From Flavobacteriales bacterium (GTDB lineage Bacteria > Bacteroidota > Bacteroidia > Flavobacteriales_E > Vicingaceae), in assembly GCA_029262875.1 (NCBI GenBank), contig JAJCYO010000008.1, positions 1-64,000 of the forward strand: DNA of 64,000 nucleotides, read 5' to 3'. Below, piece by piece: positions 17,000 to 25,525 of the stretch; positions within the stretch are counted from its first letter, which is position 1; each line of letters starts with the position of its first letter. Position numbers and translations under genes: made by a program. The notes under the pieces were generated by a model. The model saw only the letters and a list, made by a program, of their open reading frames with translations, was not told the DNA's origin and made no database searches.

Positions 17000-18532
17000 T
17001 TGAGGACCTACAAACGATACATATTAAGTTTATTGTCAGTAATGCTTTTGCATTCTGCTATGGCTCAAAAGGCGGTACCAGAAGATGCAAAAGAACATTT
17101 TAAATTTGGGAATTACATTGACGCATTAAAAGTGTATGTAAAATTGATGGATAAAGATCCTAAGAATGATGAATATCCTTACAAAGCAGGATTATGTGTA
17201 TTATTCACCGAAAGAGATAAAACTGATGCCATTAAATACTTAGAAAAAGCTGCAGAACGTAAATCTGATCCAGATGTTAAGTTCTATCTTGGAAAAGCCT
17301 ATCATTATAATTTGCAATTTGAAGAAGCTCTTGATGTTTTTAACCAATACATAACTGAAGGACAAGGAACTAAAATTCATCAAGTTGATAGAGAAATGCA
17401 GATGGTTAAGAATGCGATGAAAATTATGCAAGCTCCGGTTGATGTAACATTTGAAAATGCTGGCGATAATATAAATTCTGAGTACCCAGACTACTACCCT
17501 TTTGTAACTCCAGATGAATCGTTTATGGTATTTACTTCAAGAAGAAAAAGTGGGGTAAAAGAATTTGATGGTTACTACCCTTCAGCAATTAACTATAGTA
17601 AAGTAGTCAACGGTGAATTTAGTGTGGCGAAAAAAGGGAACTCAATGATTAATTCAACTTATGATGACCAAGCCGTAGGTTTATCATACAATGCAGATAA
17701 GCTCTTTATTTATTTCGATGACATCAAAAACAAAGGTGACATCTATGAAGCCAGTATCAAAGATTTTAAGTTTAAGAAAAAAGTAAAAATGGGTGACAAT
17801 GTAAATTCAAAGGGATTTGAGAGTGCTGCAACCGTTTCCGCTGATGGAAATACACTGTTTTTTGCTAGTCATAGAGAAAATGGTTTAGGAGGAAAAGACA
17901 TTTATATGACCCGTAAATTACCAACAGGTGAATGGGCCCTACCCCAAAACTTAGGCGAAAATGTAAATACAAAATATGATGAGGATTTTCCTAATCTATT
18001 TTATGATGGAACAACACTTTATTTTTCTTCAAAAGGACATAATAGTATTGGTGGTTATGATTATTTTAAATCTACATGGGACCCTGAAACGAATAAATGG
18101 AGTAAAGCCGAGAATCTTGGTTATCCATTAAACACTACACGAGATGACATTTGCATCTCTTTTACTGAAGATAAAAGGCATGCTTACGTTTCTGCCTGGA
18201 GAAAAGATAGTAAAGGGTTTCAAGATATTTATAAGGTGACTTTTAATGAGTTTGATGCTAGAGAGACTATCATCAAATCTAAAATATTAGAAATGGGATC
18301 TACAGAGGCGATTAAAGATGCTTTTGTAATCATTACCAACAACAGAACTCAAGAAGAAAGGCATTACACCCCAAGCTCTAAAAATGGTGGACTATTGATA
18401 ACACTTCTTCCAGGAAGCTATACCATTATGATAGATGCTCCCGGATTCGCCCCAAAAAATGAAGACATTGTTATAAAAGGTAAAAGTGATTTTGTTCCTT
18501 TTATGACAAAAGAGTTTACTGTTACAAAATAA
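17000..18532 (+). CDS. PorE-like TPR / PD40 propeller protein lacking OmpA (paralog 3)
   Basis: A 510-residue third paralog. I start at TTG 17000 because it restores a complete signal peptide (RYILSLLSVMLLHSAMAQ); the first ATG at 17042 would cut into it. The TPR region (about 25-140), PD40 propeller (about 150-410; LYFSSKGHNSIGGYDYF) and carboxypeptidase-regulatory-like domain (about 420-500) are present, but the chain ends there, with no OmpA peptidoglycan-binding domain. It lies 100 bases after paralog 2, so it may have its own weak promoter or be read through. It may act as a soluble partner of the anchored paralogs (inference). Confidence 0.75.
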   Translation: MRTYKRYILSLLSVMLLHSAMAQKAVPEDAKEHFKFGNYIDALKVYVKLMDKDPKNDEYPYKAGLCVLFTERDKTDAIKYLEKAAERKSDPDVKFYLGKAYHYNLQFEEALDVFNQYITEGQGTKIHQVDREMQMVKNAMKIMQAPVDVTFENAGDNINSEYPDYYPFVTPDESFMVFTSRRKSGVKEFDGYYPSAINYSKVVNGEFSVAKKGNSMINSTYDDQAVGLSYNADKLFIYFDDIKNKGDIYEASIKDFKFKKKVKMGDNVNSKGFESAATVSADGNTLFFASHRENGLGGKDIYMTRKLPTGEWALPQNLGENVNTKYDEDFPNLFYDGTTLYFSSKGHNSIGGYDYFKSTWDPETNKWSKAENLGYPLNTTRDDICISFTEDKRHAYVSAWRKDSKGFQDIYKVTFNEFDARETIIKSKILEMGSTEAIKDAFVIITNNRTQEERHYTPSSKNGGLLITLLPGSYTIMIDAPGFAPKNEDIVIKGKSDFVPFMTKEFTVTK

Positions 18533-18546
18533 ATACCTTACCCTTC

Positions 18547-19419
18547 ATGAACTTAAAACTTACAAAACCACTTGCTTTCTTTGACTTAGAAACAACAGGT
18601 TTGAATATTGCTTCTGATAGAATTGTAGAAATTTCTATCGTTAAAATTATGCCTAATGGCGATAAAGAAGTTAAAACAAAGCTCCTTAACCCTACTATTC
18701 CTATTTCTAAAGAAGCTGCTGAAATTCATGGCATTAAAGATGAAGATGTAAAAGGTAAGGCTACATTCAATGATGTTGCAAATGAACTAAATGAGTTTAT
18801 TAATGGATGTGACTTAGCAGGTTATAATTCGAACAGGTTCGATATCCCACTTTTAGCAGAAGAATTTTTAAGAGCAAAAATTGATTTTAATGTAGCTAAT
18901 AGAAAGTTAGTTGATGTACAAAATATCTTTCATAAAATGGAGCAACGTACGTTAGTTGCGGCTTATAAGTTTTATTGCAACAAAGACTTAACCGATGCCC
19001 ACAGTGCTGAAGCTGATACAACAGCTACTTATGAAATTTTAGAGGCTCAGATAGAAAAGTACAGTGATTTAAAAAACGATACCGAGTTTTTGAGTCAGTT
19101 TTCTCAGATGACTAACAATGTTGATTTACTTGGAAGAATTGTTTACAATAGTAAAAACATAGAAGTTTTTAACTTTGGAAAGCATAAAGGAAAGGCTGTT
19201 ACAGAAATCCTTGAAAAAGAACCAGGTTACTTTAACTGGATGATGAATGGTGACTTCCCATTATACACTAAAAAAGTATTAAAAGAAATTAAAAGTAAGA
19301 TGAAGCCCGCTTCAAAACCAACTTTTAAGCCTAAACCCCAAGCAAAAAAATCAAAGCCTAATTCTACAGAAGTTACTGCAGATAAATTAGACATGCTTAA
19401 AAACAAATTTAATTCATAA
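18547..19419 (+). CDS. DnaQ-family 3'-5' exonuclease with ExoX-like C-terminal domain
   Basis: A 290-residue DEDDh exonuclease. The catalytic set is visible: D13 and E15 in FFDLETTG, D99 in NRFDIPLL, and H152 and D157 in AHSAEADTT. Residues about 207-250 form a small second domain (FNFGKHKGKAV and FNWMMNGDFP) like that of ExoX/DUF3820 proteins, thought to help nucleic acid binding. The tail from about 255 is Lys/Pro-rich. It probably acts in DNA repair or as a proofreading-like nuclease. It starts 14 bases after PorE-like paralog 3 and directly abuts the next gene, so it may be co-transcribed with both. Confidence 0.88.
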   Translation: MNLKLTKPLAFFDLETTGLNIASDRIVEISIVKIMPNGDKEVKTKLLNPTIPISKEAAEIHGIKDEDVKGKATFNDVANELNEFINGCDLAGYNSNRFDIPLLAEEFLRAKIDFNVANRKLVDVQNIFHKMEQRTLVAAYKFYCNKDLTDAHSAEADTTATYEILEAQIEKYSDLKNDTEFLSQFSQMTNNVDLLGRIVYNSKNIEVFNFGKHKGKAVTEILEKEPGYFNWMMNGDFPLYTKKVLKEIKSKMKPASKPTFKPKPQAKKSKPNSTEVTADKLDMLKNKFNS

Positions 19420-20031
19420 ATGAAAATCATTTGTATAGGAAGGAATTACATTGACCATGCAAAGGAATTAAACAATCCTATACCTAAAGAACCCGTATTC
19501 TTTTTAAAGCCAGATACATCTCTATTACCCAAGAAAAATCCTTTCGTCTATCCAAGTTTCTCTAAAGATGTTCAGCACGAAGTTGAAGTTGTAATTAAAA
19601 TTAGTCGTTTGGGAAAACACATAGAAGAAAAATTTGCACATAAATATTATAATGAGATTGCGGTTGGCGTAGATTTTACTGCTCGAGACATTCAACAACA
19701 GTGTAAGGAAAAAGGGTTGCCATGGGAGAAAGCAAAAGCATTTGATGGCTCTGCTCCTATTAGTAAGTTTGTAAGCATTGATCAATTTGAAGACATCAAT
19801 AACCTTAATTTTAGTTTACAGGTAAACGGAGTATCTAAACAACAAGGAAATACAAAAGACATGCTCTTTAACTTTAATCAAGTTGTATCACATGTTTCTA
19901 AATTTTTTACCTTAAAAATTGGCGACATTATCTTTACAGGAACGCCTGTTGGTGTTGGTCCAGTTAAAATTAATGATAAAATAGAATGTTTTATTGAGGA
20001 TAAAAAGCTATTGAGTTTCAATGTAAAATAA
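19420..20031 (+). CDS. Fumarylacetoacetate hydrolase family protein
   Basis: A 203-residue member of the FAH superfamily, which cleaves C-C bonds or hydrates/decarboxylates oxo acids using a divalent metal. It opens with IICIGRNYIDHAKEL and has the metal ligands E54 and E56 (HEVEVV) and D85 (GVDFTARDIQ), followed by KAFDGSAPI and IIFTGTPVGVGPV. The short length matches the YcgM/oxaloacetate tautomerase-acylpyruvase subgroup. The exact substrate is not determined. The ATG immediately follows the exonuclease stop (TAA ATG). Confidence 0.88.
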   Translation: MKIICIGRNYIDHAKELNNPIPKEPVFFLKPDTSLLPKKNPFVYPSFSKDVQHEVEVVIKISRLGKHIEEKFAHKYYNEIAVGVDFTARDIQQQCKEKGLPWEKAKAFDGSAPISKFVSIDQFEDINNLNFSLQVNGVSKQQGNTKDMLFNFNQVVSHVSKFFTLKIGDIIFTGTPVGVGPVKINDKIECFIEDKKLLSFNVK

Positions 20032-20033
20032 GC

Positions 20034-20573
20034 CTATAATTCTTCAAAAGTTAAAGGTATTTTTTTCAAAATTTTAGCATGCTGGTCCTTTTCATCTAAT
20101 AAAGTCCACGACAAAATTTGATAAAAATTGTTCTTCCCTTCAATAAAAGTATAGCAATAATAAACATCAAGACCTTCCATATATGCTTCTAATTCAACCT
20201 GCTTGGCTGGTAATCCATTAATCTCAAGATCTACAGGTTCTGATTCATTTGTAATGTCTACTTCCATGGCAAAAGCATCTATTAATAGGTTACAATGTCC
20301 CTCTAAATCAGCCGAATAAAGTTCCTCTAATTCATTTTCTTCTAAAGAAGCATTAAAATCAGCTAAATCTTCATCAATAACAATCAAATACAATTCATTG
20401 AATAGGTTTTGGTATTGTAGCGAGGCATCATCATTTAAATCAAAGGTCTCACTCATATTAGTAGGTACCTTCATTTTATACTTCCCTTCTATGATCACTT
20501 CTTCTTTCTCTCTTCCTAACCCACAAGAAGAAATAATTAAAACGATAACCGATAAGACAATTGTATTTTTCAT
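20034..20573 (-). CDS. Predicted lipoprotein of unknown function
   Basis: A 179-residue lipoprotein. The start at 20573 gives MKNTIVLSVIVLIISSCG, a good signal peptide with lipobox ISSC (Cys17); an upstream in-frame ATG at 20600 would place nine extra residues before it and begins in the terminator region. The mature protein is very acidic, with no recognisable domain; the pattern GLPAKQVELEA followed by YCYTFIEGKNNFYQI resembles stress-type lipoproteins with a PsbP/DUF1795-like fold, but I cannot confirm this. It lies downstream of the prohibitin-like gene beyond a terminator. Confidence 0.68.
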   Translation of the reverse strand: MKNTIVLSVIVLIISSCGLGREKEEVIIEGKYKMKVPTNMSETFDLNDDASLQYQNLFNELYLIVIDEDLADFNASLEENELEELYSADLEGHCNLLIDAFAMEVDITNESEPVDLEINGLPAKQVELEAYMEGLDVYYCYTFIEGKNNFYQILSWTLLDEKDQHAKILKKIPLTFEEL

Positions 20574-20586
20574 ATTGTTATATATT

Positions 20587-20613
20587 AAAAATCCCCTCAT
20601 AAAATGAGGGGAT
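20587..20613 (-). terminator. Intrinsic terminator of the prohibitin-like gene
   Basis: A 10-bp perfect stem (atcccctcat at 20591-20600, atgaggggat at 20604-20613) with a 3-base loop, followed on the minus strand by TTTTA. It lies between the prohibitin-like gene and the lipoprotein gene. Confidence 0.8.
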
Positions 20614-20633
20614 TACTTGTTTATAGTAAAACT

Positions 20634-21476
20634 CTAATTATTCCCTAAAATTAATGGCAATCCATCCTTACCACCAACAACAACAACTTTGGTGTTTGGT
20701 GATTTGGATAATTTTAATGTCGCCTCAATACCTTTTTCTTTCAAAATATTAGGTGTTAAAGATGCATTTAAGATTCTATTTGCATCCGCCTTACCTTGTG
20801 CAGCAATTTTAACCCTTTCTGCTTCTTTCTTCTCTTTCTGAAGCTTAAACTCATATTCTAATGATTCTTGTTCTTGTTTCAGTTTACTCTCAATAGCCGT
20901 TTTAATAGTAGGAGGTAAAGTAATGTCTCTTACCAATACTTCATTTAATTGTATGTATTGCTTATCTAATATTTTTTTAGTCTCTACAAAAATTTCTGAT
21001 TGTATTGCATCTCTCTTCGTTGAATAAATTTCTTCTGGAGTATACCTTCCAATAACACTTCTACTTGCAGAACGAATTGCTGGTTTTATAACCCTATCTA
21101 AATAACTACTTCCTTTTTCTTTGTGCAATTTAGGTAAATCTGCAGAAATTGGTTGATACCATGAAGAAACTTCTAATGATATTTCCAATCCATTTGAAGA
21201 AAGAACTGCCATATCCTCTAATACTTCTTGCTGTCTAACTTCATAAGTAATCATATCATTCCATGGAGCAATTAGATGCCACCCTTCACCATAAGTATTC
21301 TCTGTATCAATACCTCCGCTAAATGTTTTAAATAGCACCCCTGACTCTCCTGCTCCTATTGTTACAGAGCTTTTCCAAAACCCAATTATTAAAAATATTA
21401 CTATAACTACAGTTATTATAATTTTTTTCCCGTTTTTTGGAAATTCGGGCATGTCCATTTGTTGATATTCAGCCAT
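20634..21476 (-). CDS. Prohibitin / SPFH-domain membrane protein
   Basis: A 280-residue SPFH (band-7) protein. One membrane segment (about residues 17-36) is followed by the SPFH domain beginning SVTIGAGESGVLFKTFSGG, with prohibitin-type IRSASRSVIGRYTPEEIYS and VLVRDITLPPTIKTAIE. A charged coiled coil (about 190-225) is followed by a C-terminal oligomerisation segment. Such proteins form large membrane rings linked to protease control and lipid microdomains. A TATTTTTG element at 21501-21508 (minus strand) is a candidate -7 box. It is divergent from clpB, another quality-control protein, and the two share the 181-base intergenic region. Confidence 0.88.
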   Translation of the reverse strand: MAEYQQMDMPEFPKNGKKIIITVVIVIFLIIGFWKSSVTIGAGESGVLFKTFSGGIDTENTYGEGWHLIAPWNDMITYEVRQQEVLEDMAVLSSNGLEISLEVSSWYQPISADLPKLHKEKGSSYLDRVIKPAIRSASRSVIGRYTPEEIYSTKRDAIQSEIFVETKKILDKQYIQLNEVLVRDITLPPTIKTAIESKLKQEQESLEYEFKLQKEKKEAERVKIAAQGKADANRILNASLTPNILKEKGIEATLKLSKSPNTKVVVVGGKDGLPLILGNN

Positions 21477-21545
21477 TTTATTTTGTTTTTAAATTTTTAT
21501 CAAAAATATCAATTCTTATTGGATTAAAATTAAAATGAATGAATA

Positions 21546-21582
21546 TGTCAATTTAACATAATGTCAGCCTTTTTTCTGACAT
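21546..21582 (+). promoter_or_regulatory. Inverted repeat upstream of clpB (candidate stress operator)
   Basis: ATGTCAG at 21561-21567 and CTGACAT at 21576-21582 form a perfect 7-bp inverted repeat with an 8-base spacer. An additional TGTCA half-site lies at 21546-21550. The array is 76 bases before the clpB ATG and also upstream of the divergent prohibitin-like gene. There is no T run, so it is not a terminator. Binding by a regulator is inferred. Confidence 0.45.
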
Positions 21583-21657
21583 ATTTTCTGAAAAAAGCTC
21601 AAAAACTCAATTGGATTGCATTTTGATGGGTATTAAATGAACTAAAACTTAGATGCT

Positions 21658-24273
21658 ATGAACTTTAACAATTTTACAATAAAATCACAAGAAGCAGTTC
21701 AGCAGGCACAACAAATCGCTACTGGAATGCAGCAACAGTCTATTGAGACTGGTCATATATTAAAGGGTATCATGGAAGTTGACGAAAATGTGACTCCATT
21801 TATCTTACAAAAATTAGGCGTTAACCTAAATACGCTCAAATTAGCATTGGATAAAATAGTAGAATCCTACCCTAAAGTTACTGGAGGAGATCAATATTTA
21901 TCTCAAAATTCAAATAAAGCTTTGCAAAAAGCATCATCCTTACTAAAAGAGTTTAAGGATGAATATGTTTCTATTGAACACCTTTTATTAGGCCTATTAA
22001 GTACAGGAGATACCATTTCTCAATTAATAAAGGATAGTGGTGTAAAAGAAAAAGAAATGAAAGCTGCCATCAAAGAATTAAGAAAAGGTGGTAATGTAAC
22101 TTCTCAAAGTCAAGAAGAACAATATAATGCTTTGAAAAAATATGCAAAGAACCTAAACGAGTTAGCCAAGGAAAATAAATTAGATCCCGTTATTGGTCGA
22201 GATGAAGAAATACGTAGAGTTCTACAAATCTTATCAAGAAGAACTAAGAACAATCCGATATTAATAGGAGAACCAGGCGTTGGTAAAACAGCTATTGCTG
22301 AGGGATTAGCCCATCGAATAATCACTGGCGATGTTCCTGAGAATTTAAAAGACAAACAAATATTTTCATTAGACATGGGAGCCCTAATTGCTGGAGCTAA
22401 ATACAAAGGTGAGTTTGAAGAAAGATTAAAAGCTGTAGTAAAAGAAGTAACCAGTGCTGAAGGAGATATTGTTATGTTTATTGATGAAATCCATACCCTG
22501 GTTGGAGCCGGTGGCGGAGAAGGAGCTATGGATGCCGCTAACATTTTAAAACCGGCATTGGCTCGAGGTGAACTAAAAGCAATTGGTGCAACAACATTGA
22601 ATGAATACCAAAAATATTTTGAGAAAGATAAAGCCTTGGAAAGACGTTTTCAAAAAGTGGTGATTGATGAACCAAATACGGAAGATGCCATTTCTATTTT
22701 AAGAGGAATTAAAGAAAAATACGAGAATCATCATAAGGTACAAATAAAAGATGCTGCCATTATCTCTGCTGTAGAACTTTCACAGCGCTATATTTCTGAT
22801 CGTTTTTTACCAGACAAAGCCATTGATTTAATTGATGAGGCAGCTTCAAAATTACGGATGGAAATCAATTCGAAACCTGAGGCATTGGATGAAATTGAAC
22901 GAAAAATAATGCAGTTGGAAATTGAGCGTGAAGCCATTAAAAGGGAAAAAGACGATAAAAAACTAAAAAAGATAAAAGAAGAATTAGCAAACCTTAATGA
23001 AGAAAAAAATAGTTTAAGTGCCAAATGGCAAGCAGAAAAAGATGTAGTTGAAGGCATTCAAAAAGCCAAAGAAGATTTAGAAAATTTAAAATACGAAGCA
23101 GAACAAGCTGAACGCTCTGGTGATTTTGGAAAAGTTGCTGAAATACGTTACGGAAAAACCAAAGAAGCCGAAGAGCGGTTGGAAAATTTTAAATCAGATT
23201 TAATAGAAATACAAGCCAATTCTAAAATGATTAAGGAGGAAGTTTCTACGGAAGAAATTGCAGAAGTCATTTCAAAATGGACAGGAATTCCAGTTTCTAA
23301 AATGATAGAAAGTGAGCGAGAAAAATTACTTCGTCTGGAAGAAGAGTTACATAAAAGGGTAATTGGCCAAGAAGAAGCAATAACTGCAGTAGCTGATGCC
23401 GTAAGAAGAAGCAGGGCTGGCTTACAAGATGAAAAAAGGCCTATAGGATCTTTCATTTTTTTGGGCACCACAGGAGTTGGTAAAACAGAATTGGCAAAAA
23501 CATTAAGTGAATTTTTGTTTAATGATGAAAATGCCATGACAAGAATTGACATGAGCGAATATCAAGAAAAACATTCTGTATCTCGATTGTTGGGGGCCCC
23601 TCCTGGGTATGTTGGATATGATGAAGGCGGACAACTTACAGAAGCCGTTAGAAGAAAACCTTATTCCGTTATTCTCTTAGATGAAATTGAAAAAGCTCAT
23701 CCGGATGTTTTTAATGTTTTATTACAAGTGTTGGATGATGGAAGATTAACAGATAATAAAGGGAGAGTCGTCAATTTTAAAAACACCATTATTATTATGA
23801 CTTCCAATTTGGGCTCACATTTAATTCAAGAAAATTTTGAAGATTTAGGTGAAGTCGATAGAGATAATATTATTGAAAGAACAAAAATTGAAGTATTTGG
23901 TTTGTTGAAGAAAACCATAAGACCTGAGCTTTTAAACAGAATTGATGAGACAATTATGTTCACTCCTTTAACTAAAGAAGACATTCACAAAATAGTGGTA
24001 TTGCAGTTAAAAGGTTTAGCAAACATGCTAACAAAAAATGATGTCCAACTTGATTTCACAGATGAAGCTGTAGCTACGATAGCTGAATTGGGTTATGATC
24101 CTCAATTTGGTGCCAGACCAGTTAAAAGAGTGCTTCAAAAGAGGGTGTTAAATGAACTATCCAAAGAAATATTAGCTGGAAAAGTAAAACCTGATGCTAA
24201 AATATTGTTAGACGAGTTTGATGGAAAATTTGTCTTCAGAAACAAAAAAGAAAAGGAAAAAGTTGAGAAGTAA
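21658..24273 (+). CDS. clpB: ATP-dependent disaggregase ClpB
   Basis: An 871-residue Hsp100 disaggregase that threads aggregated proteins, with DnaK. It has an N-terminal repeat domain (FTIKSQEAVQQAQQIA), the first AAA+ module with Walker A GEPGVGKT (204-211) and FIDEIHTLVGAGG, the coiled-coil M-domain (about 410-525) that separates ClpB from ClpA/ClpC, and the second AAA+ module with GTTGVGKT (603-610), ILLDEIEKAHPDVFNVLLQ and the sensor-2 motif GARPVKR. The pore loop KYKGEFEER is intact. Length is typical. It is monocistronic: a candidate operator lies upstream and a terminator directly follows. Confidence 0.97.
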   Translation: MNFNNFTIKSQEAVQQAQQIATGMQQQSIETGHILKGIMEVDENVTPFILQKLGVNLNTLKLALDKIVESYPKVTGGDQYLSQNSNKALQKASSLLKEFKDEYVSIEHLLLGLLSTGDTISQLIKDSGVKEKEMKAAIKELRKGGNVTSQSQEEQYNALKKYAKNLNELAKENKLDPVIGRDEEIRRVLQILSRRTKNNPILIGEPGVGKTAIAEGLAHRIITGDVPENLKDKQIFSLDMGALIAGAKYKGEFEERLKAVVKEVTSAEGDIVMFIDEIHTLVGAGGGEGAMDAANILKPALARGELKAIGATTLNEYQKYFEKDKALERRFQKVVIDEPNTEDAISILRGIKEKYENHHKVQIKDAAIISAVELSQRYISDRFLPDKAIDLIDEAASKLRMEINSKPEALDEIERKIMQLEIEREAIKREKDDKKLKKIKEELANLNEEKNSLSAKWQAEKDVVEGIQKAKEDLENLKYEAEQAERSGDFGKVAEIRYGKTKEAEERLENFKSDLIEIQANSKMIKEEVSTEEIAEVISKWTGIPVSKMIESEREKLLRLEEELHKRVIGQEEAITAVADAVRRSRAGLQDEKRPIGSFIFLGTTGVGKTELAKTLSEFLFNDENAMTRIDMSEYQEKHSVSRLLGAPPGYVGYDEGGQLTEAVRRKPYSVILLDEIEKAHPDVFNVLLQVLDDGRLTDNKGRVVNFKNTIIIMTSNLGSHLIQENFEDLGEVDRDNIIERTKIEVFGLLKKTIRPELLNRIDETIMFTPLTKEDIHKIVVLQLKGLANMLTKNDVQLDFTDEAVATIAELGYDPQFGARPVKRVLQKRVLNELSKEILAGKVKPDAKILLDEFDGKFVFRNKKEKEKVEK

Positions 24274-24303
24274 AAAAAAGGAGCAAAATGCTCCTTTTTT
24301 TTT
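24272..24303 (+). terminator. Intrinsic terminator of clpB
   Basis: A stem ggagca (24280-24285) and tgctcc (24289-24294) with a 3-base loop, extended by flanking A and T runs, overlaps the clpB stop codon region and ends in nine T. Confidence 0.88.
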
Positions 24304-24379
24304 ATGCTTTAATGATGCCCATCATTTTAATCATCAACAATTAAATCCAACTTTATAGCCAACATTAAACTCATTAAAA

Positions 24380-24754
24380 ATGAAGCTACACATAGATGAC
24401 TCAAAGACGATTAAAGAAATTCAAGACGAATTTTTAGATGTATTTAAATTCATAAAAATTGAATTTTTTACCAAGCCTCATAAGACTGGAGAAAGTTCTA
24501 CGAAGAAGGATTTAATTGAAAACACTAAAAAATTAGGAGATATTAGAACCATCCATAACGAAGGTGATATTATAATTACCAAAGATATGCTTGTAAGTGA
24601 TGTGGAGAATACTTTTGAAAATACTTTTGGAGTTCATGTCCAAGTATTTAGAAAACAAAACAATGTTTGGCTATTAACTACCAATACGGATGGTTGGACA
24701 TTAGCAAAACAAATAGAAACTGCTGAAGAAATGGATAAACCTGTTGAGGAATAA
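24380..24754 (+). CDS. Uncharacterised cytoplasmic protein
   Basis: A 124-residue soluble acidic protein without signal peptide or membrane segments. I recognise the type as a conserved hypothetical of Bacteroidota but know no function. The second half (MLVSDVENTFENTFGVHVQVFRKQNNVWLLTT) looks like a small alpha/beta fold. It is convergent with the MBL-fold gene; the two stop codons are adjacent (24754/24755). Confidence 0.65.
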   Translation: MKLHIDDSKTIKEIQDEFLDVFKFIKIEFFTKPHKTGESSTKKDLIENTKKLGDIRTIHNEGDIIITKDMLVSDVENTFENTFGVHVQVFRKQNNVWLLTTNTDGWTLAKQIETAEEMDKPVEE

Positions 24755-25516
24755 TTAAATATCCAATACTAATCCATCATGAGCTATCTGAATAAAATCA
24801 GGTAGCTCTTTTTGTACCTCATCGTGTTTTCCTAAATAATGACTGATATGTGTCAAGTAGGCCTTTTTAGGCTTCAATTTTTCAAGTAATGCAACTGCCT
24901 CGGATAATTTAAAATGAGAAATATGATCTGTTTTTCTTAAGGCATTAATCACAATAACCTCTGAACCTTTTATTTTTTCCAGCTCATCATCCTCTATCCT
25001 ATTTGCATCAGTGATGTAGGTAAAGTTGTTCACTCTAAATGCTTTAACTGGCATTTTATAATGCCATACATTTATCGGGTTTAACGCTATATCACCAATA
25101 TTGAACACATCATCTTCAATAGTATGCAACGCTAAACTTGGTACTCCGGGATATTTAAACTCAGCAAATGCGTAGTGAAATTCCCTGATTAAAGCAGTTT
25201 GGACTTCAGGTGTAGCATAAATGTCCATATCCTTTTTCTGCTTAAAATTAAAAGCACGAACATCGTCTAACCCTGCAATGTGATCTTTATGTTCATGAGT
25301 AAATACTACGGCATCTAACTGCTGTACCTTTGCTCTAAGCATTTGTTGCCTGAAATCTGGGCCCGTATCAACTACAATTACTTTCCCTTTATCTTCTATC
25401 ATAATAGAAGTTCTGAGTCGTTTATCTTTTTCATTCTCAGATAAACAGACCTCACAATCACAAGCAATAACTGGTACGCCTTGTGATGTTCCGGTTCCTA
25501 AAAAAGTAATCTTCAT
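24755..25516 (-). CDS. MBL-fold metallohydrolase (PhnP-like)
   Basis: A 253-residue metallo-beta-lactamase-fold hydrolase. It begins ITFLGTGTSQGVPVIACDCEVC, a PhnP/YycJ-like opening, has VDTGPDFRQQ, the metal motif THEHKDHIAGLD and a late TDANRIED and THISHYLGKHDE. PhnP acts on cyclic phosphodiesters, and related proteins act on small cyclic nucleotides, so phosphodiesterase activity is the best guess, without a proven substrate. It is followed 9 bases upstream by the cysteine desulfurase gene in the same direction, so they are probably co-transcribed. Confidence 0.85.
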   Translation of the reverse strand: MKITFLGTGTSQGVPVIACDCEVCLSENEKDKRLRTSIMIEDKGKVIVVDTGPDFRQQMLRAKVQQLDAVVFTHEHKDHIAGLDDVRAFNFKQKKDMDIYATPEVQTALIREFHYAFAEFKYPGVPSLALHTIEDDVFNIGDIALNPINVWHYKMPVKAFRVNNFTYITDANRIEDDELEKIKGSEVIVINALRKTDHISHFKLSEAVALLEKLKPKKAYLTHISHYLGKHDEVQKELPDFIQIAHDGLVLDI

Positions 25517-25525
25517 AGAGTTTTA

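Noticed and set aside
22110-23552. Three minus-strand frames of 89-144 codons inside clpB
   Set aside because: They are antisense shadows of a fully conserved gene, with Ser/Leu-rich low-information protein.
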